A stretch of DNA of 33,501 bases from Iodobacter sp. (GCF_025352645.1 NZ_JANXSO010000096.1:1-33501); one strand, 5' to 3'. Numbered from the stretch's first letter, positions 7,906 through 16,400 are shown. Made by a program: numbers and translations. The notes: generated by a model from the letters alone, not told the origin.

Positions 7906-8820
7906 TTACAACTCAAACCTTTGCAGTTTGCGTTGTACCAAGAAGAAATAAGCGCCTACGCCGCTCAGAATCACTAAGAACATCATGGTGGCGACGGCTG
8001 CGCCCATGGTGGGGCTGCCAATCTGGCTTTGGTAGCCAAAAAAGGTGCGGTAAAACAGCGTGCCCAAGATATCCGTGCTGTAGTTGGGGCCAGCAATCGC
8101 GCCTTTCACCGAGTAAATCAGATCAAACGCATTAAAGTTGCCAACAAAGGTCAGAATGGTGACAAGCCCTAGCGTGGGCAGAATCAGCGGCAGCTTGATT
8201 TCCCAGAAAATACGTAAGCTGCTTGCGCCTTCAACGTGGGCGGCTTCAACAATATCTTCAGGCACGGCAAGCAGCGCGGCATAAATCAGCATCATTGGAA
8301 TGCCAACAAACTGCCAGACTGAGATCATGGCTAGCGTAATTAGCGCCGATCCTTGATCACCTAAAAATGGCGCAAAGTAATCTGCTAAGCCAGCAAAGCC
8401 CATCAGTTTTTCACCCACTCCCCACAGCGGCGAGAGAATCAGTTGCCAGATAAAACCAATAATCACTACAGATAGCAGGGTGGGTAAGAAAATCAGCGTG
8501 CGGTAGGTTTTTGCGCCTTTTAAGCTTTTTAGACTGAGCAGCGTGGCCAGCAATAAGCCAATCGGGTTTTGGATGAGTAGGTGCAGTAAAAAGAATTTAC
8601 AGTTATTCCACATCGCGTTCCAAAACGCGTGTGACCATTCTGGATCAAACAAAATGGTGTAATAGTTGGCAAGGCCAGCAAAGCTTTGCTGGCCAGTTTC
8701 ACTGGTGGTGAAAAAGCCGAGGCGTAAGGTATCGAGCAGGGGTAGGGCGCTAAATACGGAATAGATCAGCACTGCGGGGGCAAGGAACACCACGATATGC
8801 CAGGGAAAATGACGCCGCAT
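7906..8820 (-). CDS. Sugar ABC transporter permease, MalF-type
   Basis: A 304-residue inner-membrane permease with about six helices, starting with WHIVVFLAPAVLIYSVFSALPLL. The EAA loop is EAAHVEGASSLRIFWEIKLPLILPT. I chose the ATG at 8820, because GGAG lies just upstream (about 8828-8831). The longer frame from 8937 would add 39 residues that read through the palindromic repeat and do not resemble the family. It partners the MalG-type permease and takes substrate from the binding protein encoded 134 bp upstream. The transported sugar cannot be named from sequence. Confidence 0.92.
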   Translation of the reverse strand: MRRHFPWHIVVFLAPAVLIYSVFSALPLLDTLRLGFFTTSETGQQSFAGLANYYTILFDPEWSHAFWNAMWNNCKFFLLHLLIQNPIGLLLATLLSLKSLKGAKTYRTLIFLPTLLSVVIIGFIWQLILSPLWGVGEKLMGFAGLADYFAPFLGDQGSALITLAMISVWQFVGIPMMLIYAALLAVPEDIVEAAHVEGASSLRIFWEIKLPLILPTLGLVTILTFVGNFNAFDLIYSVKGAIAGPNYSTDILGTLFYRTFFGYQSQIGSPTMGAAVATMMFLVILSGVGAYFFLVQRKLQRFEL

Positions 8821-8926
8821 GACGTGTCTCCAAAAAAATGTCGGCAGCGATGTCGCCGCCGACCAAGATTCACAGTCGAGTGTGAAGAGGAAGAACAAAA
8901 ATATTGTGGCTCTGCGGGTATTGCGT

Positions 8927-8946
8927 GGGCACGGCATGCCGTGCCC
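8927..8946. repeat. 20-bp perfect palindrome, REP-like repeat copy 2
   Basis: Identical in 20 bases to 5635-5654, and also followed by CTAC. It lies eight bases beyond the stop codon of the sugar-binding protein and before the first permease. A strong hairpin at exactly this point could protect the binding-protein mRNA from 3' decay, as REP elements do between malE and malF in E. coli. That function is an inference here. Confidence 0.87.
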
Positions 8947-8954
8947 CTACAGCA

Positions 8955-10202
8955 TTATTTCTGTTGTGGTTTGTACCATTTAGCAAAGCCAGCTTGCACT
9001 TGGGCTGCGGCTTCTTTTGGTGCGAGTTTTCCGTTCAATACTTGGCTGTTTACGTTCCACAGCTGGTTTTCCATCGAAGGCTCGCCACGGTTGAGTACTT
9101 GTGCGTTGAGGCGAATGGTTGAGCCGCAGCTCTTACGCCATTCCAGCATTTGCTTAGCCACTGGGTCTTTCACCGTGATCAGGTGGTTAGACAGGCTAAA
9201 GAAGCCGGTTACTTTATTGGTGTAAAGATCCGCAAATTCTTGCGAAGCCAGCCAAGACAAAAATTTATAAGCGTCTTCTTTGTTCTTAGATTTGCTGTTT
9301 ACGCCCATGCCGATATCGGTATGGTCAGAGATCTCGCACTTGTCGCCAGCCTTAGGTACAGGTGGTGGGAATGCGCCAAACTCAAAACCGGCTTCTTTAT
9401 TAAAGTAAGCGATGTCCCATGAGCCGGTTGGGTAAATGGCGGCTTTACCCATAGCAAATAAATTTTGGCTGTCGGCATAAGTTTGTGCCGATGCGCCTTT
9501 CGATAGGTATGGAGCCCATTTGCTCATCGCATCCCAAGCCGCTACAAACTGTGGATCTGTAAATTTGGATTTGCCCGAGATCAACGCCTTGCGGCCTACT
9601 TCGCCCTTCCAGTAAGGCGCGCCTACGCTGGTAAAGACAATTTGATTAGATTCCCACTGATCTGCCGTGCCTAGGGCGATAGGGGTGTATTTACCACCTT
9701 TTTTAATAGCTTCGTTCACCTTTAAAAATTCATCGGTGGTTTTGGGTGGGTTAAGGCCTAATTCTTTGAAAATCTTTTTATTGTAGAAAAAACCATGAAT
9801 CACAGACGCCATCGGCATACAAAATGCATCTTTACCATCATCGGTTTGCCACGCTACTTTGGCTGAAGCAGGAAAGCTTTCCATGCCTGCCTTGCCGTCG
9901 AGCTTATCTAAGCTGCCTTTTTTGTAATTGGCGAGCGACACATCAAACGGGCGGCAAGTAATCAGATCACCCGCAGTGCCACCGGCCAGACGCGCTGTTA
10001 GGCTAGAGTCATATTCGGTAGGGGTGGTTGGGGCAAACTTGACTTGAATCGCTGGGAATTTTTTATTGAAGGCGGGAAGCAATACTTCTTCCCACAGTGC
10101 TTTATCATCTACGCGCCAAGATTCAATGGTTAATGTGCCTGCTTGGGCGGTGCCTGCAGCAAGTAATGCGGCCATGATTGCGCTTCGAGCAAATGTGTTC
10201 AT
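8955..10202 (-). CDS. Periplasmic sugar-binding protein of the ABC importer
   Basis: A 415-residue solute-binding protein (family 1, COG1653). The signal peptide is MNTFARSAIMAALLAAGTAQA, cleaved before GTLTIESW. The mature part has the usual bilobed pattern: an N-terminal strand ending in ESWR, NKKIFKELGL in the hinge region, and FAMGKAAIYPTGSWD, the typical GxAAMxxxGxW segment. It captures a sugar in the periplasm and delivers it to the two permeases encoded downstream. Purines GGAGAG precede the ATG at 10202. It is the first gene of the operon. It is only distantly similar to the divergently encoded binding protein at 10550, so the two probably bind different ligands or have different roles. 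Confidence 0.93.
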   Translation of the reverse strand: MNTFARSAIMAALLAAGTAQAGTLTIESWRVDDKALWEEVLLPAFNKKFPAIQVKFAPTTPTEYDSSLTARLAGGTAGDLITCRPFDVSLANYKKGSLDKLDGKAGMESFPASAKVAWQTDDGKDAFCMPMASVIHGFFYNKKIFKELGLNPPKTTDEFLKVNEAIKKGGKYTPIALGTADQWESNQIVFTSVGAPYWKGEVGRKALISGKSKFTDPQFVAAWDAMSKWAPYLSKGASAQTYADSQNLFAMGKAAIYPTGSWDIAYFNKEAGFEFGAFPPPVPKAGDKCEISDHTDIGMGVNSKSKNKEDAYKFLSWLASQEFADLYTNKVTGFFSLSNHLITVKDPVAKQMLEWRKSCGSTIRLNAQVLNRGEPSMENQLWNVNSQVLNGKLAPKEAAAQVQAGFAKWYKPQQK

Positions 10203-10549
10203 GTAGTGACTCTCCTCAGGGTTGGCCGCAGTAGCTGTTATTTATACGCTTTGTGCGCGGCGAAATGACAATAGCACCCTTGAAAATGTGACACCAAATG
10301 GCATTTTTTGGCTATTGTTTTTATTGTAACTATTTGATATAAAACAATATTTTGTTTTTTGTGGTAGATGGAGCGTTACATTTCTTTACGTAGCTTGTTG
10401 CGAGCATGCTTATTAAAGTCGCCCTGATGTTCGCTTTGCTGTATTTCTAAGTAAGATCAATTCAATATTGCATGCAACATTTTTTTACAAATCAGCATGA
10501 TTGCTTACGTTATAGTCCGCTGCGCACATCTAACCTGAAAGAGATTCTG
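10203..10549. other. Divergent control region between two binding-protein genes
   Basis: A 347-bp AT-rich region from which the ABC operon (minus) and the sensor unit (plus) are transcribed. It holds CAATAGC (10269-10275) and its complement GCTATTG (10311-10317), the first overlapping the predicted -35 of the ABC operon. Further on is a palindrome, TTGCATGCAA (10468-10477), extendable to 16 matches out of 18 positions. Both are candidate sites for the OmpR-type regulator encoded at 11902, or for another regulator; no site is proven. Confidence 0.5.
10242..10271 (-). promoter_or_regulatory. Predicted sigma70 promoter of the sugar ABC operon
   Basis: On the minus strand, TTGTCA (complement of 10266-10271) and GTATAA (complement of 10242-10247) are separated by 18 bases. 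This leaves a leader of roughly 35 bases to the start codon. The match is fair, not strong. Confidence 0.45.
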
Positions 10550-11806
10550 GTGATTGAATTCTACAAAATGTTGATATCTATCTGCTTACTGCTGGCTATG
10601 AATGCCCATGCAGAAAGCCTAGAGGTATTGCATTGGTGGACTTCTGTTTCAGAGAGGCGAGCAGCGGATATATTGGTGGAGCGATTAAGCAAAGAGTCTT
10701 GGGAGTGGAAAGACGCCGCCGTTCCGGGGGGATCTGGTCTTGGGGCCATGAAGGTTTTAAAAAGCCGTGTGTTATCAGATAAAGCGCCACAAGCCGCCCA
10801 ACTCATTGGCCCTGCGATTGCAGAGTGGGGGGACTTAGGCTTGTTATTAGAGCTGGATGAGGTAGCCAAGCAAGGCGGTTGGGCCAAGTCGATTTGGCCT
10901 GCTCCCTATGCTTCGATCCGCTTACGGGGGCATGTGATTGCTGCACCGCTGGGTATTCATCGCATTAATACATTGTTTTACAATCGTAAGATTTTTAAGC
11001 AGCTTGGGCTGGCAGCTCCGCAAAGCTGGCCAGAGTTTGAGCGCGCTGCAGAAAAAATTAAACGCGCGGGATTTATTCCATTAGCGCAAAGCAGCGAGCC
11101 TTGGCAGGTGGCCACCCTTTTTGAAGCGCTGGTGCTAAGCGAGGGCGGCCCTGCTTATTATCGAGATTTATTTGTGCGCCGCCGAGCCAATGCTTTTTTT
11201 GACCCACGTTTAGGCCGCGCCTTAGAGCGGCTAAGGGCTTTGCGCCGCTATATGCCTGATCCGCTCACTGAAAAAACGTGGACACAGATGGCAAAGATGC
11301 TGGCAAAAGATGAAGCCGCGATGCTGATTATGGGCGATTGGGTAAAGGGAGAATTAAACGCTTCTGGCCTACTCACCGATGAGGCCTTTAGCTGTGTGCC
11401 CGTACCCGGTACCAATGAGATGCACCTCTATAGCATCGATACGCTGGTGATGTTTGCGGGTAATTATATGAAGCAAGCGGGCCAAGAAAAGCTCGCCCAA
11501 TTATTGCTTACCCCAGCGGTGCAGGCCAATTACAACAAAATCAAAGGATCGGTGCCGGTGCGGCGCGATGCTAATGTTCGCTTAATGGATAGCTGCGCCC
11601 GATCCTCTTGGCAAACCTTTGCTAAAGGCAGCACGGTGCAAGCGCCTAGCCTGACACATCGAATGGCATCAGATGAAGCTTTAAAAGACGCGATTGTAGC
11701 GCAAGTACACCGCTTTTTTAGCGATAGCCAAATGCCAGTCAGCGAAGCCCAGCGCCGCATGGCCGGCATCGTACGAGCCCTAGGTGCAGAAGAAAAAGAG
11801 CCTTAG
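10550..11806 (+). CDS. GtsA-like sugar-binding protein linked to a two-component system
   Basis: A periplasmic binding protein of about 418 residues (COG1653). I prefer the GTG at 10550: AAAGAG lies at 10538-10543, and the start gives a short signal peptide ending MLISICLLLAMNAHA. An ATG at 10568 is the alternative; the frame open from 10472 would put 26 extra residues before the signal. The mature start LEVLHWWTSVSE, then WKDAAVPGGSGLGAMKVLKSR and LGIHRINTLFYN, follow the pattern I recall for the Pseudomonas glucose/mannose-binding protein GtsA. No permease or ATPase gene accompanies it. Instead a response regulator and a kinase follow on the same strand. It may present bound sugar to the kinase, or serve the neighbouring importer as a second receptor. 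Confidence 0.85.
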   Translation: MIEFYKMLISICLLLAMNAHAESLEVLHWWTSVSERRAADILVERLSKESWEWKDAAVPGGSGLGAMKVLKSRVLSDKAPQAAQLIGPAIAEWGDLGLLLELDEVAKQGGWAKSIWPAPYASIRLRGHVIAAPLGIHRINTLFYNRKIFKQLGLAAPQSWPEFERAAEKIKRAGFIPLAQSSEPWQVATLFEALVLSEGGPAYYRDLFVRRRANAFFDPRLGRALERLRALRRYMPDPLTEKTWTQMAKMLAKDEAAMLIMGDWVKGELNASGLLTDEAFSCVPVPGTNEMHLYSIDTLVMFAGNYMKQAGQEKLAQLLLTPAVQANYNKIKGSVPVRRDANVRLMDSCARSSWQTFAKGSTVQAPSLTHRMASDEALKDAIVAQVHRFFSDSQMPVSEAQRRMAGIVRALGAEEKEP

Positions 11807-11901
11807 GCTGAAAAGGAATGCTGAGAATAAAACGATTTTTTATCCACTAAAGACACGAAACTAAATGCATAAGTAGTCAATTACAACCATAAAGGCCAGC
11901 T

Positions 11902-12633
11902 ATGAGCCGTAAAATTTTAGTGGTCGATGACGATCAAAAAACCCGTACTTTATTAAAAGCCTACCTAGAAAAAAACCAGTACGAGGTGTATCTGGCGCAT
12001 GACGGGGCAAGCTTTCTGGCTGAATTTGAGCGCTATCAGAGTGAGCTGAGCTTGGTGATTTTAGACGTGATGCTGCCGGATACCGATGGCTTTGCGCTTT
12101 GCCAAGCGGTGCGGCGGCAATCGAATGTGGCGATTATTATGCTGACCGCTAATTCGGATGAAACGGATCGGATCGTTGGCCTAGAGCTGGGCGCTGATGA
12201 TTATATTGCCAAGCCCTATAACCCCAGAGAATTGCTGGCGCGGATTAAGGCGATTCATCGGCGCAGTGGCATTGATAGCTTGGTAACGCCGCGCTATTAC
12301 CACTTTTTAGGCTTTTGCCTAGATACCGTAGAGCGCAATTTGATTGATCCTAGTGGGGCTTTAGTGGTGCTGACCGGCTTAGATTTTCAGTTGCTTAAAT
12401 ACTTTGCCGAGCATTCGGGGCAAATTTTGGATCGGAATGTCTTAGCCGAGCAAACCCGTGGCCGCGATGTGGGGCCCTTGGATAGATCGCTGGATGTGCA
12501 AATTAGCCGACTGCGGCAAAGACTGCACGACGATGGCAAGCAGCCAGAGCTGATCAAAACCGTGAGAGGTGCGGGCTATGTGTTTTCGGCAGAAGTGACG
12601 GCTAGCAGCACAGTAATACCACCCAAATCTTGA
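11902..12633 (+). CDS. OmpR-family response regulator (GltR-like)
   Basis: A 243-residue DNA-binding regulator. The receiver domain (1-120) has the acidic pocket VVDDD, phospho-acceptor Asp55 (LVILDVMLPDTDG), the Thr in IIMLTA and the Lys in YIAKPYNP. The C-terminal winged helix (about 145-232) includes LTGLDFQLLKYFAEHSGQILDRNVL and the recognition region SLDVQISRLRQRL, followed by IKTVRGAGYVF. It is presumably phosphorylated by the kinase encoded 121 bp downstream. Its resemblance to GltR and its place beside sugar-uptake genes suggest control of the divergent ABC operon. It lies 95 bp after the binding-protein gene. Confidence 0.92.
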   Translation: MSRKILVVDDDQKTRTLLKAYLEKNQYEVYLAHDGASFLAEFERYQSELSLVILDVMLPDTDGFALCQAVRRQSNVAIIMLTANSDETDRIVGLELGADDYIAKPYNPRELLARIKAIHRRSGIDSLVTPRYYHFLGFCLDTVERNLIDPSGALVVLTGLDFQLLKYFAEHSGQILDRNVLAEQTRGRDVGPLDRSLDVQISRLRQRLHDDGKQPELIKTVRGAGYVFSAEVTASSTVIPPKS

Positions 12634-12723
12634 AACACGGACTTACACGGAGAGCTCCTTTAGTGTGACTCTTTTGTTTTTATCCGTGGTCCTCTGAGCT
12701 CTCCTTTTCCTGCGTGTTTCAAG
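12629..12723. repeat. Nested inverted repeat between regulator and kinase genes
   Basis: The outer arms CTTGAAACACG (12629-12639) and its exact complement (12713-12723) enclose inner arms GGAGAGCTC (12649-12657) and GAGCTCTCC (12696-12704). A CACGG/CCGTG pair lies between. The block begins inside the last codons of the regulator gene and spans most of the 121-bp gap. It looks like a small non-coding repeat element or an mRNA structure that separates expression of regulator and kinase. Confidence 0.8.
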
Positions 12724-12754
12724 GTTTGGGTTTGGCTCTCTTCATAGGAACAGC

Positions 12755-14188
12755 ATGCGTTTTAGATTCTTACCTCCCTCTTTGCTTGGGCGTTTGTCTT
12801 TGGTGATGGTGCTTGGGGTGCTGACTACCATGCTGATTGGCAATTGGCTTTGGGCGAATCAGCTTAAAACCAAGACCGCGCGGGAGGTGAGTGTGGCGGC
12901 GCAGCATATTGGCTCGGCGGCGGCCAGTGCGGTGCGGTTTTTTCAGAGCTTGCCGCCTAATTACCGCCCTATTTTGATCGAGCAATTACGCGATATGGGC
13001 GGCACGCGGTTTTTTGTGGGCGTGAACCGCGCCCCTGTTGCCATCCAAGAAATCCCCGAATCGCTACTGTCTAAAACCGTGCTAGAAAAAGTGCGGCAAA
13101 CCTTGAGCGATGATTTGCCTCGGCTATCCGATACTCGCATCGGCTTTGCCATGCCGGATGGGCTAGTGGTCTCGGATGAAGGCATCACGGTGGCAGATTT
13201 GCCGGAAGAATGGGTGCAACACACCTTATTAATTAAGCCTCGTCCCGCACCTATCTTGGTGATTCAGGCCGAGATTGAGCCAGGTGGCTGGCTGTATTTG
13301 GCCACTTTAATGCCCGATCCTTATTTCTTAGATAATGGCAATCCACTTCCTTTAGATCGATTACTGCTACAAGGCTTAACGCTGGCCACAGTGCTGCTGA
13401 TGTCCATCTTGGTGGTGCGCTGGATTACTTTGCCACTGGCGGCTTTATCCGATGCGGCCGTGGCGTTTGGTAAGGGGGAATCGCCGCCGCTGCCTGAGTC
13501 GGGCAGCCGAGAGTTTATTCGTACAGCAAGGGCTTTTACCGCTATGCGAGAGCGGATTGCCCGTTATTTAGAGGACAGAGAGCGGCTATTTGCCTCTATC
13601 TCTCACGATTTACGCACCCCTATTACTCGGCTTAAATTACGTGCCGAATTACTCGACGATGAGGAGCTTAGCCAAGCCTTTCATGAGGATTTGGATGAGC
13701 TGGATATGATGGTCAAAGGCGCTTTGCAAAGCGTTAAAGACACGGATATTCATGAGAATCACACTGAGCTGGCCTTGGATCAATTGCTTGGCCGCATGGT
13801 CAGAGATGCCTCTTTGGCTGGCCACTATGTGGAATATCAGGCCTGTGGGCTGAAAGTGATGGGCAAGCCCTTGGCCTTACGCCGAGCCTTAGTTAATTTA
13901 CTAGATAACGCTTTGTTTTATGGCAAGGTGGCTAGGATTGCGGCACGGCAAGTAGAAGGTGGCGTGTGTATCAGTATTCATGATGATGGCCCGGGTGTGC
14001 CTGCTGAGGCACTCGCTACCCTGTTTCAGCCCTATGTGCGTTTAGAGCACGGCAGAAGTAGTAATCAGCAGGGCATGGGGTTGGGCTTGGGGATTGCACA
14101 GAATATTGTGCAGGCACACGGTGGTGTGTTGGAGCTATTTAATCATCCCGATGGGGGCCTGCTTGTCAGTGTGACCTTACCAGCCTAA
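12755..14188 (+). CDS. Membrane sensor histidine kinase (GtrS-like)
   Basis: A 477-residue inner-membrane kinase. Membrane helices lie near 14-33 and 205-226 and flank a periplasmic domain of about 170 residues, the expected place to sense a sugar or a sugar-loaded binding protein. A HAMP linker follows. The dimerisation/phosphoacceptor motif is FASISHDLRTPITRLKLR with His284. The ATPase domain has the N-box (RRALVNLLDNALFYG), G1 (DDGPGVP) and G2 (GMGLGLGIAQNIV). The start is the ATG at 12755, behind AGGAA. It is the partner of the regulator at 11902. Domain order and surroundings resemble GtrS, the glucose sensor of Pseudomonas; the actual ligand is not known. Confidence 0.91.
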   Translation: MRFRFLPPSLLGRLSLVMVLGVLTTMLIGNWLWANQLKTKTAREVSVAAQHIGSAAASAVRFFQSLPPNYRPILIEQLRDMGGTRFFVGVNRAPVAIQEIPESLLSKTVLEKVRQTLSDDLPRLSDTRIGFAMPDGLVVSDEGITVADLPEEWVQHTLLIKPRPAPILVIQAEIEPGGWLYLATLMPDPYFLDNGNPLPLDRLLLQGLTLATVLLMSILVVRWITLPLAALSDAAVAFGKGESPPLPESGSREFIRTARAFTAMRERIARYLEDRERLFASISHDLRTPITRLKLRAELLDDEELSQAFHEDLDELDMMVKGALQSVKDTDIHENHTELALDQLLGRMVRDASLAGHYVEYQACGLKVMGKPLALRRALVNLLDNALFYGKVARIAARQVEGGVCISIHDDGPGVPAEALATLFQPYVRLEHGRSSNQQGMGLGLGIAQNIVQAHGGVLELFNHPDGGLLVSVTLPA

Positions 14189-14203
14189 GGCGTGGTGCGT
14201 TAT

Positions 14204-16348
14204 TTAAGTTTTTAAATGTCTAAAGATTAAGGCTAGGCCAACCAGCGTGCCCTTGCTGTTTTTTAAATGAATTACCGATTCTTTAATGGGCATGGATTGT
14301 CGGTGTGTGCTTAATAGTAAGACCTCTCTTGGAGGAGGGGATGTTTCTATGGCACTGAGTGTAAGGTGGATGAGTGAAACTAATGGGCTGTGTTCTTCTA
14401 AAGAAATCACACGATAAATACGGTCAATATGTTTGCCAAGGACGGCCGTAGTACGGCAATTAAGTAAATGAATTGCGGCTGGATTCATATATTCCACCTC
14501 TCCATTTAAAGCCACTGCAATTACGCCATCGGCCATGCTGTTTAATATTGAGGCAATTTGCTCTTGCAGCGCGGCATGCTCATTATTGCTAGCGATCTCC
14601 TTGCTTATGCCTCGATAGCCTAAAAATTCATTCTTCTCATTAAAATAGGCTTGCCCCGAGCTGCAGATAATAATCCGGTGCTCATTGACATTTAGGGTAT
14701 AAATAAAATTATAAAAATTTTGCTGTGCATCTAATTGAGCTTTGTGTGCCCGCCAATTTTCTGTAGATAATTGATCATCACCCATTTCCCAGCGGCAGCG
14801 GCCAAGTAGTAATGATCGATCTATGGGGTGAGTTTTAAAAAAACCAGCAGAAATTTGTGTAAAACGAAAGTGTGTATCCTGCTCCCAATACCAATCTGTT
14901 GCCAGCTCCAGCAAGCTAGTAAAACGCTCACGGCTATTTTGCAACTCGACTAATAGCTCTTTATGCTGGCTAATATCATGCGCAAACATGGCCGAGCCTT
15001 CATGCAGCCCTTCTTGATTATAAAGTGGGAATAGGGTGAGTTCGAAATAGTGTAATTCGCCATCCGCATTACGATGCTGACATTCTTGCCGAATCGGGAT
15101 TGAATTGATTGCTAGTTCCGCAGAAAGTAAAAGTGGCTTGTTTTGGCCTAATAAAATAGGGGAGTGATCAGAAAAATAAATCCGCGCTGCTTGATTGGCA
15201 TAGACGATATTACCTTGCAGATCACGGCTAATAATGAGATCCCGTGATTGCTCCGCTAATTGTGCCATTTGTTGAAAGTGTTGTTCGTGTTTACGTAAAT
15301 CTTGGGTGATCTGTTCGGCTAAATCTAATGCAGATTCATGACTATTACGCTGGCGTTGCAGCAAAACGGCAAAAGCGGTAGATAAAATAAGGCCTAAGAC
15401 CCAAATTAAATATTTAAATATATTTTGTTGTGGAAATGCGCTTTGGTGAGCAAATAGGCGAACGCTCCATTGGCGGCCAGGGAATTGAATAAGCGCGTGA
15501 GCACTGAGCTCATTAAATGCTTGGGGCTGTAATTGACCTGGCTTGGGATAAAAAATAGATATTTTTTTTGCTTCAATTAGGCCAGAGGTCGATCCTGTGT
15601 CTTGTAGCTGTATTCGAACGTTTTTATTGAGATCTTTGCCTAGCCAATTAATGATATTTTCTATGGATAAAATTGCATTAATTGAGCCTATAAATGCCGC
15701 CCGCCGCTCTATTTGATTTGTAGCGCCTTTATTGGGCATATAAATTGGTAAATTTATAATAAAGCCTAGCGGTGATTTTTCAGCATTTTTTAGGGGGGCA
15801 ATCGCCGAAGTGACTGCTCTACCCTGATCACGAGAATATTCAATTGCAATTAGATTGAGCGTTTGGTCGCTGATATCCAAGCCAATTTGTACATGCGTAT
15901 TTGGGCCATCTGGATAAAGAAAGTCAATAATTTGATATACAGGGCGAGGGCTGGTGGTTTTTACCGTAAAACTAGGATTTTCTAATTGGCGGGAGCGGGT
16001 ATAGCTTTCTAAATTTATAGATTGAATTTCGCGAATAAACTGAATAGAAACAAAATTAGGGAAGTGCCCTTGAATATTTTGTTGCTTTAAAATTTGTGTG
16101 AAGGCTTGATTCGTAAGATTGGTATTTGCAATGAAGGCGCTTTGTAAGCCCTGTAGAATGTGGTTTTCTTCTTCTAACTGATATTGAACGCGTTCTGCGT
16201 AGCTGAGAGCGAGCTGATTGAGCTGGGTTTGTGCGTAATGCTTGTGCTGAATATTGAGCCAAATTTGCAAGCCAACCGTAATCCCAAGCCCAATTGCGAA
16301 TGTTCGCAGAGCAACACGGTAGTAACGCCAGAGCAATAAAATACTCAT
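14204..16348 (-). CDS. Membrane sensor with CHASE and three PAS domains, no output domain
   Basis: A 714-residue protein. One membrane helix (about 12-31) leads to a periplasmic CHASE domain (about 70-300), and a second helix (about 309-330) is followed by a short coiled region. Three PAS domains come next: about 360-475 (DLIISRDLQGNIVYANQAA), 480-600 (with the WYWEQD start and the PAC-type FLGYRGISKEI end), and 605-710 (MADGVIAVALNGEVEYMNPAAIHLL, closing in GLALIFRHLKT). It stops right there. Related proteins go on into a GGDEF, EAL or kinase domain; here no such domain follows, and the downstream DNA belongs to the convergent kinase gene. The protein may signal through a partner or be a truncated diguanylate cyclase. 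Confidence 0.85.
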   Translation of the reverse strand: MSILLLWRYYRVALRTFAIGLGITVGLQIWLNIQHKHYAQTQLNQLALSYAERVQYQLEEENHILQGLQSAFIANTNLTNQAFTQILKQQNIQGHFPNFVSIQFIREIQSINLESYTRSRQLENPSFTVKTTSPRPVYQIIDFLYPDGPNTHVQIGLDISDQTLNLIAIEYSRDQGRAVTSAIAPLKNAEKSPLGFIINLPIYMPNKGATNQIERRAAFIGSINAILSIENIINWLGKDLNKNVRIQLQDTGSTSGLIEAKKISIFYPKPGQLQPQAFNELSAHALIQFPGRQWSVRLFAHQSAFPQQNIFKYLIWVLGLILSTAFAVLLQRQRNSHESALDLAEQITQDLRKHEQHFQQMAQLAEQSRDLIISRDLQGNIVYANQAARIYFSDHSPILLGQNKPLLLSAELAINSIPIRQECQHRNADGELHYFELTLFPLYNQEGLHEGSAMFAHDISQHKELLVELQNSRERFTSLLELATDWYWEQDTHFRFTQISAGFFKTHPIDRSLLLGRCRWEMGDDQLSTENWRAHKAQLDAQQNFYNFIYTLNVNEHRIIICSSGQAYFNEKNEFLGYRGISKEIASNNEHAALQEQIASILNSMADGVIAVALNGEVEYMNPAAIHLLNCRTTAVLGKHIDRIYRVISLEEHSPLVSLIHLTLSAIETSPPPREVLLLSTHRQSMPIKESVIHLKNSKGTLVGLALIFRHLKT

Positions 16349-16380
16349 TAGGGCGAGTCCTTGCTTTTATGGTAGGGGGC

Positions 16381-16400
16381 GCTCTAACGGTGGTTAGAGC
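16381..16400. terminator. Hairpin after rsfS
   Basis: GCTCTAAC (16381-16388) and GTTAGAGC (16393-16400) form a perfect 8-bp stem with a 4-base loop, extended by partial GG/CC pairing outside. It lies between rsfS and the CHASE-PAS gene on the minus strand. There is no good U-tract, so termination would be inefficient or Rho-assisted. Confidence 0.45.

Noticed and set aside
8821-8937. 39-residue extension of the MalF-type permease
   Set aside because: It reads through the palindromic repeat at 8927-8946, and a good ribosome-binding site supports the ATG at 8820.
10323-10336. Second RstA-box-like sequence (TGTAACTATTTGAT) in the sugar control region
   Set aside because: Only 9 of 12 defined positions fit and one half-site is broken; this is expected by chance in AT-rich DNA.
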